Assembly: GCA_044508265.1 (NCBI GenBank) | Contig: JBIQIB010000002.1 | Location: 1 to 64,000, forward strand | DNA: 64,000 nt | Source: JAEZDP01 sp044508265 | GTDB lineage: Bacteria; Acidobacteriota; Vicinamibacteria; Vicinamibacterales; Vicinamibacteraceae | Direction of reading: 5' to 3' | Program-made: the position numbers and the translations under genes | Shown here: positions 16,564-26,189 of the stretch, piece by piece | How the letters are laid out: each line of letters starts with the position of its first letter | Position numbering within the stretch: position 1 is the first letter of the stretch | The notes under the pieces: model-generated | Databases searched by the model: none | What the model saw: only the letters and a program-made list of their open reading frames with translations | Told to the model about the DNA's origin: nothing

Positions 16564-17571
16564 GTGACGAGGCCCCGCACGACGGACGACGCGACCTGGC
16601 CGGACCGCTATTCCCTCGAGGAGCTGCGTGCCGCGGCGCTGCGTGGCGAGGGAGAGCTGTCACGCCCGCTGGCGCTCGCGCTCCTCTCGCGGGTCGACTA
16701 CGCCCAGAAGGTGCGTGACATGAGCCGGCTGCTCATGGACGACGCCGAAACGCCGCGCCTGCGGGGGATGGCGGCGACGGTCCTGGGGCAGCTGGGGACG
16801 CGCTCGGCCGTCAACGCGCTCCAGCGCGCGCTCGCCGTCACCGACGACGTGGCGCTGAGGGGCGTGCTGCAGGGGCTGTCGGTTGCGGGTGGCGAGGCGG
16901 CGAGTACCGCCGTCCGCACGCTGTCGCGACGCCGCGGAGTCGTCGGCGACGCCGTGCGCAACACCGGTGTCCTGCTGCGGCACCGCCTGGGGGCCGCCGG
17001 AGCAGGTCCCGTGCGGCCGTCAGGCACGCTGCGCGTCAGCACGAAGCACGCGCAGCCCATCGAGGTGCGCAGCGCCACCGCGTCGCGGGCCGCGGAGGCC
17101 GTCGAATCCGTCCGTCAGGAGGAGCCCGCGTTGCGCCTCACCCCGTCCGGGGCCATCGCCCTGCGCTGCATCGACCGCGACCTGCTGTTCGTGTTCAGTG
17201 ACGAGGCCGTCACCGGGGGGGTGGCGCGGCTCGCCAGCGCGAACGCCCAGGCCGGCGTCGTCGCGTTGCGGCGAGTGCTCGAGGGCAGCGGCTGGGAGGT
17301 GAAGCACCACGTGCTCACCGAGCCGATGAAGGACGGCACGATCGGCATCACCGTCACGTCGGTACGTGGCCGCGCGCTCTACGCGGGCACTGCGGCTGTC
17401 CACGGCGAGCAGGCCTCGTTCGTCCTGCGCGCACTCGATACCCGCGGCGTCGCGGCCGTAGACGTCCGCGGCACGTTCGCGCGAGGGCGGCTGTCGATCA
17501 CGCAGGCGCGTACGGACGTCCGCGTGCGCCGACCGAAAGCCACGCCGGCCCCGTTGCGACGCGAGCCCTGA
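16564..17571 (+). CDS. HEAT-repeat protein with unassigned C-terminal domain
   Basis: A 335-residue protein starting at GTG 16564, supported by a GAGGAGA ribosome site. Residues about 45-140 show HEAT/PBS-lyase-like helical pairs (RLRGMAATVLGQLG, AVNALQRALAVTDDVALRGVL, AASTAVRTLSRRRG). The remainder (about 150-320) contains beta-rich segments (LRLTPSGAIALRCIDRDLLF, GTIGITVTSVRGRALYAG) that I cannot assign. No signal peptide. Third gene of a compact cassette with the repeat fibre protein and metzincin, so possibly a chaperone or scaffold for them. It is convergent with the mannonate dehydratase gene, only 4 bases apart. Confidence 0.65.
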   Translation: MTRPRTTDDATWPDRYSLEELRAAALRGEGELSRPLALALLSRVDYAQKVRDMSRLLMDDAETPRLRGMAATVLGQLGTRSAVNALQRALAVTDDVALRGVLQGLSVAGGEAASTAVRTLSRRRGVVGDAVRNTGVLLRHRLGAAGAGPVRPSGTLRVSTKHAQPIEVRSATASRAAEAVESVRQEEPALRLTPSGAIALRCIDRDLLFVFSDEAVTGGVARLASANAQAGVVALRRVLEGSGWEVKHHVLTEPMKDGTIGITVTSVRGRALYAGTAAVHGEQASFVLRALDTRGVAAVDVRGTFARGRLSITQARTDVRVRRPKATPAPLRREP

Positions 17572-17575
17572 CGCG

Positions 17576-18655
17576 TCAGGCCTTCATCACCGCTTCCATC
17601 AGGCCCTTGATGTAGCCGAAGGCGAACATGGCGCCGAGGTCGTTGTAGCCGGGGAACCGGTTCTCCTCGAGGCCGGTGACGGTGGCGACGTGGTCTGGCC
17701 GTATCGGTCCCCGGAACCCGACGTCGTAGTACGCCTTCATCGCCGCGTACATGTCGTTCTGTCCATCGTCGTGCCAGGCTTCGACGAAGCTGGCCGGCGT
17801 GCCGCGCACGTCCCTGAAGTGCACGAAGTGGATCAGCCCGCGCTCGCCGAACCAGCGAATCGCCCCGGGAATGTCTACGTCCGGTCCCTGGCTCGCGATG
17901 CTGCCCTGGCAGAACGTCAGGCCGTTGTGCCGGCTCGGGTAGATCTGCGTCACCCGCTTCAGCGCGTCGATCGACGTGATGATGCGCGGAATGCCGCGGA
18001 GGCGCTCGACGGGCGGGTCGTCGGGATGCAGCGCCAGCAGCACGTCGTGCTGCTCGGCCTCGGGAACGACAGCCTTCAGGAAGTAGGTCATGTTCTTCCA
18101 GAGGTCGTCGTGGGTGAAGCGATCGCCGTACTCGGTGAGCTCCGTGCTGGCGTGTTCGAGGTCGAAGGCCGTGACCAGCGAGCCGCCGCGGTCGGGACGC
18201 GCGGTGTCGCTGCGCGACCAGTTCACGGCCGGCATCCAGTTGTAGCAGATGACGCGCTGGCCGACGGCGGCGCAATCGCGAATCAGGCGGATGAACCGTT
18301 CGATGTCCTCGTCGCGGCCCTCGACGCCGAGCTGGGCGCGCGTCAGGTTGACGCCTTCGAGCACCGTCCACTCGAGGCCCATCTCCTCGTACGCCCGCTT
18401 CGTCTCGGCCACATCGCGACCGCCGCCGCCCACGCCGCCGAGCACGCCCATCTGTCTGGCCATGCTCACGCGCTCGGGCCGCGCGCGCACGCCGCCGTGG
18501 AAGTAGGCGAATGAAAGCTTCATCCACGCGCACGACTCATCCCAGCGCTGGCTGGTGCCGGGTATGGACCGCGCGCCGGCGGGCACGGCGCCCGTCGAGG
18601 CGAGGGCGGCAAGTGCCGCGCTCGAGCCGATGAACTCGCGACGTGATCGCTTCAT
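17576..18655 (-). CDS. uxuA: Mannonate dehydratase
   Basis: A 359-residue TIM-barrel enzyme that removes water from D-mannonate to give 2-keto-3-deoxygluconate in hexuronate catabolism. Segments matching UxuA: GLEWTVLEGVNLTRAQLG, VGQRVICYNWMPAVNWSRSDT, VLLALHPDDPP, LTFCQGSIASQGPDVD, LIHFVHFRDVRGT and a C-terminal GYIKGLMEAV. The His in HPDDPP, Cys in FCQGS and His in VHFRD correspond to metal ligands. Unusually for UxuA, the N-terminus is a twin-arginine-type leader (MKRSRREFIGSSAALAALAS), so export to the periplasm is likely. It stands alone here without other uronate genes. Confidence 0.85.
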   Translation of the reverse strand: MKRSRREFIGSSAALAALASTGAVPAGARSIPGTSQRWDESCAWMKLSFAYFHGGVRARPERVSMARQMGVLGGVGGGGRDVAETKRAYEEMGLEWTVLEGVNLTRAQLGVEGRDEDIERFIRLIRDCAAVGQRVICYNWMPAVNWSRSDTARPDRGGSLVTAFDLEHASTELTEYGDRFTHDDLWKNMTYFLKAVVPEAEQHDVLLALHPDDPPVERLRGIPRIITSIDALKRVTQIYPSRHNGLTFCQGSIASQGPDVDIPGAIRWFGERGLIHFVHFRDVRGTPASFVEAWHDDGQNDMYAAMKAYYDVGFRGPIRPDHVATVTGLEENRFPGYNDLGAMFAFGYIKGLMEAVMKA

Positions 18656-18842
18656 GCTGGATGCTCCGGAGGCATGGTACGCCTGTCGGACCGCCTGGGC
18701 ACGAGGGCCGGGCGCGTCACGCCGTCGTCCGGAGCCGCGAGCTCTGCCTGGCGGAGCAGAACGTGTGGTGATTCGTAAGGGTCTCGCGCGGGACGGGGGT
18801 ATGGGCGGCTAGCGGGGGAGACACCCGTAGCTCGCCGCAGTC
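18656..18842. other. Intergenic DNA upstream of uxuA
   Basis: No supported gene. This is the likely promoter region of the minus-strand mannonate dehydratase gene; I see no clear box. Confidence 0.35.
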
Positions 18843-19031
18843 GTGAGGCGCCGGTCCGAGTGTGTGGACCGGTCCGCCTTCGCGCCTGCGGCGCTTCGGC
18901 GGGACAGACTTCGCTGGGGGGGTGGAGCTTACGTGGACGAAGCTCGTAAAGCTGGTGAGCTGGCCTGGACGAAGCTCTCGCCGAGAGTTCGTGAGCTTGC
19001 CTGGACGAAGCTCGCCGAAGGCGAGCGAAGT
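18843..19031. repeat. Cluster of TGGACGAAGCTC repeats and hairpins next to tRNA-Leu
   Basis: Three exact copies of TGGACGAAGCTC lie at 18934, 18966 and 19002, inside longer near-repeats (GTGAGCTNGCCTGGACGAAG). Perfect small hairpins accompany them, notably GCTCGCC-GAA-GGCGAGC at 19010-19026, directly downstream of the minus-strand tRNA, where it could end transcription. The whole region looks like a REP-type palindromic cluster rather than coding DNA. Confidence 0.6.
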
Positions 19032-19032
19032 C

Positions 19033-19119
19033 TGGTGCGGAAGGGGGGACTCGAACCCCCACGAGCTTGCGCCCGCCAGCCCCTCAAGCTGGTGCGTCTG
19101 CCAATTCCGCCACTTCCGC
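19033..19119 (-). tRNA. tRNA-Leu(GAG)
   Basis: The minus strand begins GCGGAAGTGGCGGAATTGGC and ends with the matching acceptor arm CTTCCGCA plus an encoded CCA, 87 nt in total. The acceptor stem GCGGAAG/CTTCCGC is perfect. The anticodon stem CCAGC/GCTGG encloses the loop TTGAGGG with anticodon GAG, which reads CUC and CUU leucine codons. A long variable arm and GGTTCGAGTCC T-arm fit a class II tRNA-Leu. It follows secG, the same neighbour as leuU in Escherichia coli. Confidence 0.96.
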
Positions 19120-19239
19120 GTGCGGTGGGATGCCGGCCGTCACGCCTGGCAGGTGCGTGCCGTTGTCGCCGGCCGAGCCCCGGACTATAGCAGGTCGCGG
19201 GGCCTGTGAGAAGAACCGAAAGGCCTTCCCGAAGTACGT

Positions 19240-19653
19240 CTACTGCTTGGGTGGTTCGGACGTGGCGTCAGACGCCTCGGGCGCCTTCGGAGCCTCGTCC
19301 TGCTGCACGGCCTCCGGCTGCGTGACCACCGGTTCCTGCGCCACGGGCGCGGCCGGTGCGGCCGCTTCAGGCGCCGGCTGGGACGAAGGCGTGGGCACGC
19401 CGCTCATCACCGACCCCGGACCCCGCTGCCCGACGATGGCCAGCGCCAGCGCCCCGATCATGAACAGCCCGCCGAGAATCGCCGAACCCTTCGCGAGCAC
19501 CGTGGCGCCCTGACGGGCGCCGAACGCCGCCTGGCCGCCGCCGCCACCGAACGCCGCCGCGATGTCGCCGCCCTTGCCCTGCTGCAGCAGTACCGCCACG
19601 AGCAGGAGGACGCAGACGATCACGAAGAGGGCGACGAGCAATCCGTACAGCAT
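19240..19653 (-). CDS. secG: Preprotein translocase subunit SecG
   Basis: A 137-residue inner-membrane subunit of the SecYEG channel that assists SecA-driven export. Two membrane helices are visible (LYGLLVALFVIVCVLLLVAV; ILGGLFMIGALALAIVG) joined by the conserved glycine-rich loop LLQQGKGGDIAAAFGGGGGQ. A long Ala/Pro/Glu-rich tail (from about residue 88) extends it beyond the usual SecG size and is presumably disordered. It follows tpiA on the same strand, and a TATACT box just upstream suggests it also has its own promoter. Confidence 0.95.
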   Translation of the reverse strand: MLYGLLVALFVIVCVLLLVAVLLQQGKGGDIAAAFGGGGGQAAFGARQGATVLAKGSAILGGLFMIGALALAIVGQRGPGSVMSGVPTPSSQPAPEAAAPAAPVAQEPVVTQPEAVQQDEAPKAPEASDATSEPPKQ

Positions 19654-19661
19654 AACGCCTC

Positions 19662-19667
19662 AGTATA
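19662..19667 (-). promoter_or_regulatory. Candidate -10 box of secG
   Basis: On the minus strand TATACT stands 8 bases before the secG ATG, so the transcript would begin within a base or two of the start codon. No clear -35 element is seen. Confidence 0.4.
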
Positions 19668-19727
19668 CATCGGGTCGGGTCGCGGCGGTAGCGCTGGCTT
19701 CAGCGGCACTACCGCCGGGCATTTCGA

Positions 19728-20483
19728 CTACAGCGCCGCGCGCGCGATGGCCAGGAAGCTCTGGACGTCGAGGCTCGCGCCGCCCACCAGCGCGCCGTCC
19801 ACGTCGGGCTGCTGGAGGATCGCCTTCGCGTTGTCCGGCTTGACGCTGCCGCCATACAGGATCTGGCAGCCGTCGGCCGCATCCGCGCCGAGCCACTGCT
19901 GCAGGCGTCCGCGGATGTGCGCGTGCGCCTCCTGCGCCTGGTCCGGCGTCGCGTTCCGCCCGGTCCCGATCGCCCACACCGGCTCGTACGCGATCACCAT
20001 GGTGGAGAACTGCGACGAGGACACGTCCTCGAGCGCGGCCTTGACCTGCGTGTCGAGGACGTCGAACGTCCGGCCGCCGTCACGCTCGTCGAGCGTCTCG
20101 CCCACGCAGACGATCGGCGCCAGGCCCGCGCCATACGCCGCGTGCACCTTGCGGTTCACGTCCGCGTCGGTGTCGCCGAACACGCGCCGGCGCTCCGAGT
20201 GTCCGACGATGACGAGGGCCGCGCCCGCTTCCTGCAGCATCGGCCCGCTCACGGCGCCGGTGAAGGCGCCTTCCTTCTCCCAGAACAGGTCCTGGCCGGC
20301 CACGGCGACGTTCGAGTTGCGCAGCGCGTCGGCCACGGCGTTGACGGCCGTGAACGGCGGCGCGAGCACCAGCTCGAGATCGACGATGTCGGCGGCGAGC
20401 ACGCGCAGTTCCTTGGCGTAGGCCACCGCCTCGTGCACGCCCTTGAACATCTTCCAGTTGCCGGCAATCAGCGGAACACGCAT
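19728..20483 (-). CDS. tpiA: Triosephosphate isomerase
   Basis: A 251-residue TIM barrel interconverting dihydroxyacetone phosphate and glyceraldehyde 3-phosphate in glycolysis. The N-terminus RVPLIAGNWKMFKG carries the catalytic lysine motif (NWKM). VIVGHSERR holds the catalytic histidine, YEPVWAIGTGRNAT holds the catalytic glutamate and mobile loop, and ILYGGSVKPDNA binds phosphate. Length is normal. Third gene of the gap-pgk-tpiA run, 18 bases after pgk. Confidence 0.97.
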   Translation of the reverse strand: MRVPLIAGNWKMFKGVHEAVAYAKELRVLAADIVDLELVLAPPFTAVNAVADALRNSNVAVAGQDLFWEKEGAFTGAVSGPMLQEAGAALVIVGHSERRRVFGDTDADVNRKVHAAYGAGLAPIVCVGETLDERDGGRTFDVLDTQVKAALEDVSSSQFSTMVIAYEPVWAIGTGRNATPDQAQEAHAHIRGRLQQWLGADAADGCQILYGGSVKPDNAKAILQQPDVDGALVGGASLDVQSFLAIARAAL

Positions 20484-20501
20484 CGGACGCTCCTCGGCTC
20501 C

Positions 20502-21695
<1,194 letters not shown>

Positions 21696-21696
21696 C

Positions 21697-22707
21697 TCAG
21701 AGGCCCTTTCCAGCCATGTACAGGGCCAGATCCACGCAGCGGCTGCTGTAGCCCCACTCGTTGTCGTACCAGCTCAGCACCTTGACGAAGTCGCCGTCCA
21801 TCACCTTGGTGTAGGCGGCGTCCACGATCGACGAGTTGCTGTTGCCCCGGAAGTCGATCGAGACGAGCGGCGCGTCCTCGATGGCCAGGATGCCCTTCAG
21901 CGGGCCCTCGGCTGCCTTGCGGAACGCCGCGTTCACCTCGTCGCCCGTCGTCTTCTTCCCCACGATGACGGCCAGGTCCACCACCGAGACGTTGGGCGTC
22001 GGCACGCGCATCGCGAAGCCGTCGAGCTTGCCCTTCAGGTCCGGCAGCACCTCGCCGACGGCCTTCGCGGCGCCGGTCGTGGTGGGGATCATCGAGACCG
22101 CCGCGGCGCGCGCCCGGCGCAGGTCCTTGTGCGGCAGGTCGAGCAGCTGCTGGTCGTTCGTGTAGCTGTGGATGGTCGTCATCCAGCCCTTGACGATGCC
22201 GAACTCCTCGTGGATCACCTTGGCGAACGGCGCGAGGCAGTTGGTCGTGCACGACGCGTTCGACACCACCTGGTGGGCGGCCGGGTCGTAGTCCTCGTGG
22301 TTGACGCCCATCACGAACGTCGCGTCGGGACCCGTCGCCGGCGCCGTGATCATCACGCGCTTGGCGCCCGCGGTGATGTGCTTCGCGGCGTCGTCGCGCT
22401 TGGTGAAGCGGCCGGTGCCCTCGAAGACGAGGTCGACACCGAGGTCGCCCCAGGGCAGCTGGCCCGGGTCGCGCTCCGACAGCACCTTGAACTTGTCGCC
22501 GTTGACGCTGATCCAGCCGTCGCCGGCTTCGACCTCGGCGTCGAGGTTCCCGAGGATCGAGTCGTACTTGAGCAGGTGGGCGAGCGTCTTCGTGTCGGTG
22601 AGGTCGTTGACGGCGACGAAGTCGATGGCGTTGCCATGCGCCATGGCCGCGCGCATGATGTTGCGCCCGATGCGTCCGAAGCCGTTGATGCCTACCTTGA
22701 TGCCCAT
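21697..22707 (-). CDS. gap: Glyceraldehyde-3-phosphate dehydrogenase
   Basis: A 336-residue NAD-dependent glycolytic enzyme. ATG 22707 is chosen because GGAGGG lies just upstream and the protein then begins MGIKVGINGFGRIGRN, the standard Rossmann start; an upstream in-frame start gives an unrelated basic extension. The catalytic cysteine is in VSNASCTTNCLAP, and NWMTTIHSYT-like and WYDNEWGYSSR segments complete the family pattern. It heads the gap-pgk-tpiA-secG-tRNA run and is divergent from waaA. Confidence 0.97.
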   Translation of the reverse strand: MGIKVGINGFGRIGRNIMRAAMAHGNAIDFVAVNDLTDTKTLAHLLKYDSILGNLDAEVEAGDGWISVNGDKFKVLSERDPGQLPWGDLGVDLVFEGTGRFTKRDDAAKHITAGAKRVMITAPATGPDATFVMGVNHEDYDPAAHQVVSNASCTTNCLAPFAKVIHEEFGIVKGWMTTIHSYTNDQQLLDLPHKDLRRARAAAVSMIPTTTGAAKAVGEVLPDLKGKLDGFAMRVPTPNVSVVDLAVIVGKKTTGDEVNAAFRKAAEGPLKGILAIEDAPLVSIDFRGNSNSSIVDAAYTKVMDGDFVKVLSWYDNEWGYSSRCVDLALYMAGKGL

Positions 22708-22842
22708 GCAAGACCCTCCACTGGGATGGCGAGACCGTCGCCTGAAATGATGCCGATGACCGGGCGTCACGGGGTCCTGCCTGAGCCGGCAGGAGGCGCC
22801 GGGGCGCCGCTCGGAACCTCCAATACTACCGCATCGGTGCGC

Positions 22843-22848
22843 TATACT
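22843..22848 (+). promoter_or_regulatory. Candidate -10 box of waaA
   Basis: TATACT lies 41 bases before the waaA ATG in the only AT-rich patch of the divergent gap-waaA region. No good -35 match is seen 17 bases upstream. Confidence 0.4.
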
Positions 22849-22889
22849 TCCGCCCCGGTATCCTCGACGGGCCCCGGGCCGCGGCCGTC

Positions 22890-24209
22890 ATGTACTTCCT
22901 CTACAGCTGCGTCGGTTCGGTGGCGTTGACCCTCGTCTCGCCATGGCTGCTCTGGCAGGCCTGGCGGCACGGCAAGTACACCGACGCCATCGGCGAACGC
23001 TTCGGACGCCTCCCCGCCACCCTCGGTGCGGACGGCCGGCCATCCGTGTGGGTGCACGCCGTCTCGGTCGGCGAGGTGCTGGCCGCGCGCGCGCTGCTGC
23101 CGGCGCTGCGCGAACGCTTTCCCGGCCACGCCGTGGTGCTGTCGACGACCACCCGCACCGGTCGCGACATCGCCGCGCGTCAGTTGCCCGGCCTCGACGG
23201 GCTGTTCTATCTGCCGCTCGACTTCGCGTTCAGCGTCCGCCGCGTGCTGCGCCGGCTGCGCCCCGCGGCGCTGCTGGTCGTCGAGACGGAGATCTGGCCG
23301 CGGCTGATCAGGGAATGCCGGCGACATGGCGTGCCCGTGGTGCTCGTCAACGTCCGCGTGTCGGACAGGAGCTTCCCCCGGTACCGCGCCGCGCGTGTCC
23401 TGCTCAAGCCCGTGCTCGAACAGGTCGCGCTGCTCTGCGCGCAGTCGGAGCTGTACGCCGGCAGGCTGCGGGCGATGGGCGCGCCCGCAGATCGCATTCT
23501 CGTCACGGGCAGCCTCAAGTACGACGCGCTCGACTGGTCGCTGCTCGAGCGCAGCGCCGCGCACCCGGTGCTCGCGTACTTCAGCAGCGTCGGCACGAGG
23601 CCCGTCCTGCTGGCGGCCAGCACGCTGCGCGGCGAGGACGCGCTGGTGCTCGACGCGTTCGAGGCGCTCCGCGCGCGCGAGCCGTCGGCCCTGCTCCTGC
23701 TCGTGCCGCGGCACCCCGAGCGGTTCGACGAGGTGACGGCGCTGGCGTCGGCACGCGCCTTGCGAGTCGTGCGCCGCACGTCGCTCGCGCCTGGCGATCC
23801 GTTGACGGCCGACGTCGTGATCGTCGATACCGTGGGTGAGCTCGCGGCCCTGTTCGCGCTCGCGACGGTCGTGTTCGTCGGCGGCAGCCTCGTCGACGGC
23901 GGCGGCCACAACGTGCTCGAGCCGGCGCTGTTCGGGCGTGCGATCGTGGTGGGCCCGTCGATGCACAACTTCCCGGAGATCGCGCGGACGTTCATCGACG
24001 AGGACGCACTCGTGCAGGTCGGCGATGCCGAGGCGTTCACGCGCACGGTGCTCGAGCTGTTCGCGTCGCCGGCGCGCCGCGAGGCGCTGGGCGCCAGCGC
24101 GCGCGTGCTGGTGCACCGCCATCGCGGCGCCGCGGCGCGCACGATCGAGGCGATGGCCAGCGTCGTACCCGCCGCCGGCCACGTGCCGCAGGACGCGGCA
24201 AGGACGTGA
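22890..24209 (+). CDS. waaA: 3-deoxy-D-manno-octulosonic acid (Kdo) transferase
   Basis: A 439-residue inner-membrane GT-B glycosyltransferase that adds Kdo to lipid IVA during lipopolysaccharide assembly. It begins with a membrane anchor (FLYSCVGSVALTLVSPWLLW) followed by GKYTDAIGERFGR. Further family segments are VWVHAVSVGEV (conserved basic/His region), STTTRTGRDIA, PLDFAFSVRRVLRRLRP, VVETEIWPRLIREC and FVGGSLVDGGGHNVLEPALFG. Length and order match WaaA/KdtA. First gene of a plus-strand waaA-lpxK-lpxL-waaF run. Confidence 0.95.
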   Translation: MYFLYSCVGSVALTLVSPWLLWQAWRHGKYTDAIGERFGRLPATLGADGRPSVWVHAVSVGEVLAARALLPALRERFPGHAVVLSTTTRTGRDIAARQLPGLDGLFYLPLDFAFSVRRVLRRLRPAALLVVETEIWPRLIRECRRHGVPVVLVNVRVSDRSFPRYRAARVLLKPVLEQVALLCAQSELYAGRLRAMGAPADRILVTGSLKYDALDWSLLERSAAHPVLAYFSSVGTRPVLLAASTLRGEDALVLDAFEALRAREPSALLLLVPRHPERFDEVTALASARALRVVRRTSLAPGDPLTADVVIVDTVGELAALFALATVVFVGGSLVDGGGHNVLEPALFGRAIVVGPSMHNFPEIARTFIDEDALVQVGDAEAFTRTVLELFASPARREALGASARVLVHRHRGAAARTIEAMASVVPAAGHVPQDAART

Positions 24210-24216
24210 TGCAGAC

Positions 24217-25251
24217 GTGAGTGACTGGTCACTGGGAATGACTCGGGCGACGGCACGCCTGTATGGCAGTGTCGCCGCCGCACGGCGCCACTGGCGGCAG
24301 AAGGCGCCACAGCGGCTCACGCGGCCGGTCATCAGCGTCGGCAACCTCGCCGTGGGCGGGCGCAGCAAGACGCCGGTCGTGGCGACGCTTGCGCGGCTGC
24401 TCCACAGCTGGGGCGAGCGTCCCGCCATCCTGAGCCGCGGCTACCGCCGCGAACGCAAGACGCCGGACGTCGTCGTCGTCCGCGACGCGGAACGCATGCG
24501 GGCCGACCTGGCGGAGAGCGGCGACGAGCCCTACATGCTCGCCCGCGAGCTGCCGGGGTGCTGCGTCCTCGTGCATCCGCGGCGGCACCTCGCCGGGCTG
24601 TACGCCGAGCAGCACCTCGATTGCACCATCCACATCCTCGACGACGGGTTCCAGCACGTGCAGCTGGCGCGCGACGTGAACCTCGTCCTGCTGACGCTCG
24701 AAGACCTGCTGCACGGCGAGGTGGTGCCGGCCGGACGGCTGCGGGAATCGCGCGCGGCGCTCGCGTTTGCCGACGCCATGCTCGCCGTCGGCACGTCGGC
24801 CGCCGAGTTCAGCCTGGCATTCGGCCGTGAGACGCTCGGCGACAGGCCGGTGTTCGAGGTCACGCGCCACCTCGGCCCGCCGCGTCCGCTCGCGGGCGTG
24901 ACCGACTTCCGAAGTCTGAAGAAACAGCGTGTGCTGCTCGTCACGGCCATCGCGTGGCCCGAGCGCGTCGCCGACGACCTCACGCGCGCAGGCTGGCAGC
25001 TGGCCGGCCACGTGCGCTTTGCCGACCACCACGTGTTCACCGACGCCGACCTGCACGACATCGAGCGTCAGGTCGCCGCCGCGGGCGCCGACGCCATCAT
25101 CACGACGGCCAAGGACGCGGTGAAGTTCGAGCGGCGCAAGCCGGCAGCCGTTCCCATGGCGGTGATTCCCCTCGACGTCGCCATCGAGCCTGTCGAGGCC
25201 TTCCACGCCTGGCTGCGGGCGCGCCTCGACTACGACGCGGAGGGCGCATGA
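24217..25251 (+). CDS. lpxK: Tetraacyldisaccharide 4'-kinase (lipid A)
   Basis: A 344-residue membrane-associated kinase that phosphorylates the 4' position of the lipid A disaccharide. After a short N-terminal segment come TRPVISVGNLAVGGRSKTPVV, ILSRGYRR and ILDDGFQHVQLARDVNLVLL, the LpxK signatures, ending with the IITTAKDAVKFE motif. The P-loop reads GGRSKTP where most LpxK proteins have GGTGKTP; the lysine is kept. I use GTG 24217; ATG 24238 is the alternative. The stop overlaps the next start by ATGA. Confidence 0.93.
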   Translation: MSDWSLGMTRATARLYGSVAAARRHWRQKAPQRLTRPVISVGNLAVGGRSKTPVVATLARLLHSWGERPAILSRGYRRERKTPDVVVVRDAERMRADLAESGDEPYMLARELPGCCVLVHPRRHLAGLYAEQHLDCTIHILDDGFQHVQLARDVNLVLLTLEDLLHGEVVPAGRLRESRAALAFADAMLAVGTSAAEFSLAFGRETLGDRPVFEVTRHLGPPRPLAGVTDFRSLKKQRVLLVTAIAWPERVADDLTRAGWQLAGHVRFADHHVFTDADLHDIERQVAAAGADAIITTAKDAVKFERRKPAAVPMAVIPLDVAIEPVEAFHAWLRARLDYDAEGA

Positions 25252-26189
25252 CGCCGAGCGTGCGTCACCGCCTGGAGACCGCGCTCGTGCGCGGGACGTC
25301 GGCTGTCGTCCAGCGCCTGCCCCAGCGGGTCGTGCTGGGGCTTGGCAGCAGCATCGGGAGCGCCGCCTACGTGCTCGACGCGCGCCACCGGCGCATCACG
25401 CTCGACAACCTGGCCGCGACGTTTCCCGAGCGGTCGCCCCGGGAACGGCGGCGCATCGCGCGGAACGTCTTCCGCCATTTCGGCCGGAAGATGCTCGAGC
25501 TGCTGCGCTTCAGCGGGCTCTCGCGCGAGGAGATGCTGGCCGCCGTGGAGTTTGCCGGCACCGAGCACTTCGAGGCCGCACAGGCGCTCGGGCGCGGCAC
25601 GCTGTTCATCACGGGCCACTTCGGCTTCTGGGAGGTGCACGCGGTCGCGCACGCGTTGCGCTATCCGCCGATCGCTGTCGTCGCACGCGCGCTCGACAAC
25701 CCTGAGCTCGACGCACTGCTCGAGCGGCTGCGGACCAGCACGGGCAACGTGGTCATCGACCGCAAGGGCGGCCTGCGCCGCATCCTGCGCGCGCTGTCGA
25801 ACAACCAGGGCGTCGCGATCCTGATCGACCAGCACATCCTCACGACCGACGCGGTGAAGGTGGACTTCCTCGGACGGCCCGCGGCCACGACGTCGGCCGT
25901 GGCGTCGTTCGCATTGAAGACGGGGGCGCCGATCGTGCCGGTGTTCGCGCTGCCGCTCAACGACGGCCGTTACCGCCTGATCTACGAGCCGCCGATCGAG
26001 ATGCCCGACCCGGATGCGCCCGACGCGGTGCGCGAGCTCACGCAGCGGTGCACGCGGATGCTCGAACGCTACATCCGTGCCCATCCCGAGCTGTGGCTCT
26101 GGATGCATCGCCGCTGGCGCGACGACGTGCCGACGTCGGACGCGCCGCAGCTCCGGATGGAGCCGCCTGCCGGCGAGGCTGATTCGTGA
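25248..26189 (+). CDS. lpxL: Lipid A late acyltransferase (LpxL/HtrB family)
   Basis: A 313-residue inner-membrane acyltransferase that adds a secondary fatty acid to Kdo-lipid A. ATG 25248 overlaps the lpxK stop (ATGA), which fixes the start. The catalytic HX4E motif is GHFGFWEV, and the family landmarks LDNLAATFPE, RNVFRHFGRKMLELLR, IDQHILTTDAVKVDFLGRPA (substrate pocket) and PELWLWMHRRWR at the end are all present. Members add lauroyl, myristoyl or other chains; specificity cannot be told. Confidence 0.93.
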   Translation: MTPSVRHRLETALVRGTSAVVQRLPQRVVLGLGSSIGSAAYVLDARHRRITLDNLAATFPERSPRERRRIARNVFRHFGRKMLELLRFSGLSREEMLAAVEFAGTEHFEAAQALGRGTLFITGHFGFWEVHAVAHALRYPPIAVVARALDNPELDALLERLRTSTGNVVIDRKGGLRRILRALSNNQGVAILIDQHILTTDAVKVDFLGRPAATTSAVASFALKTGAPIVPVFALPLNDGRYRLIYEPPIEMPDPDAPDAVRELTQRCTRMLERYIRAHPELWLWMHRRWRDDVPTSDAPQLRMEPPAGEADS

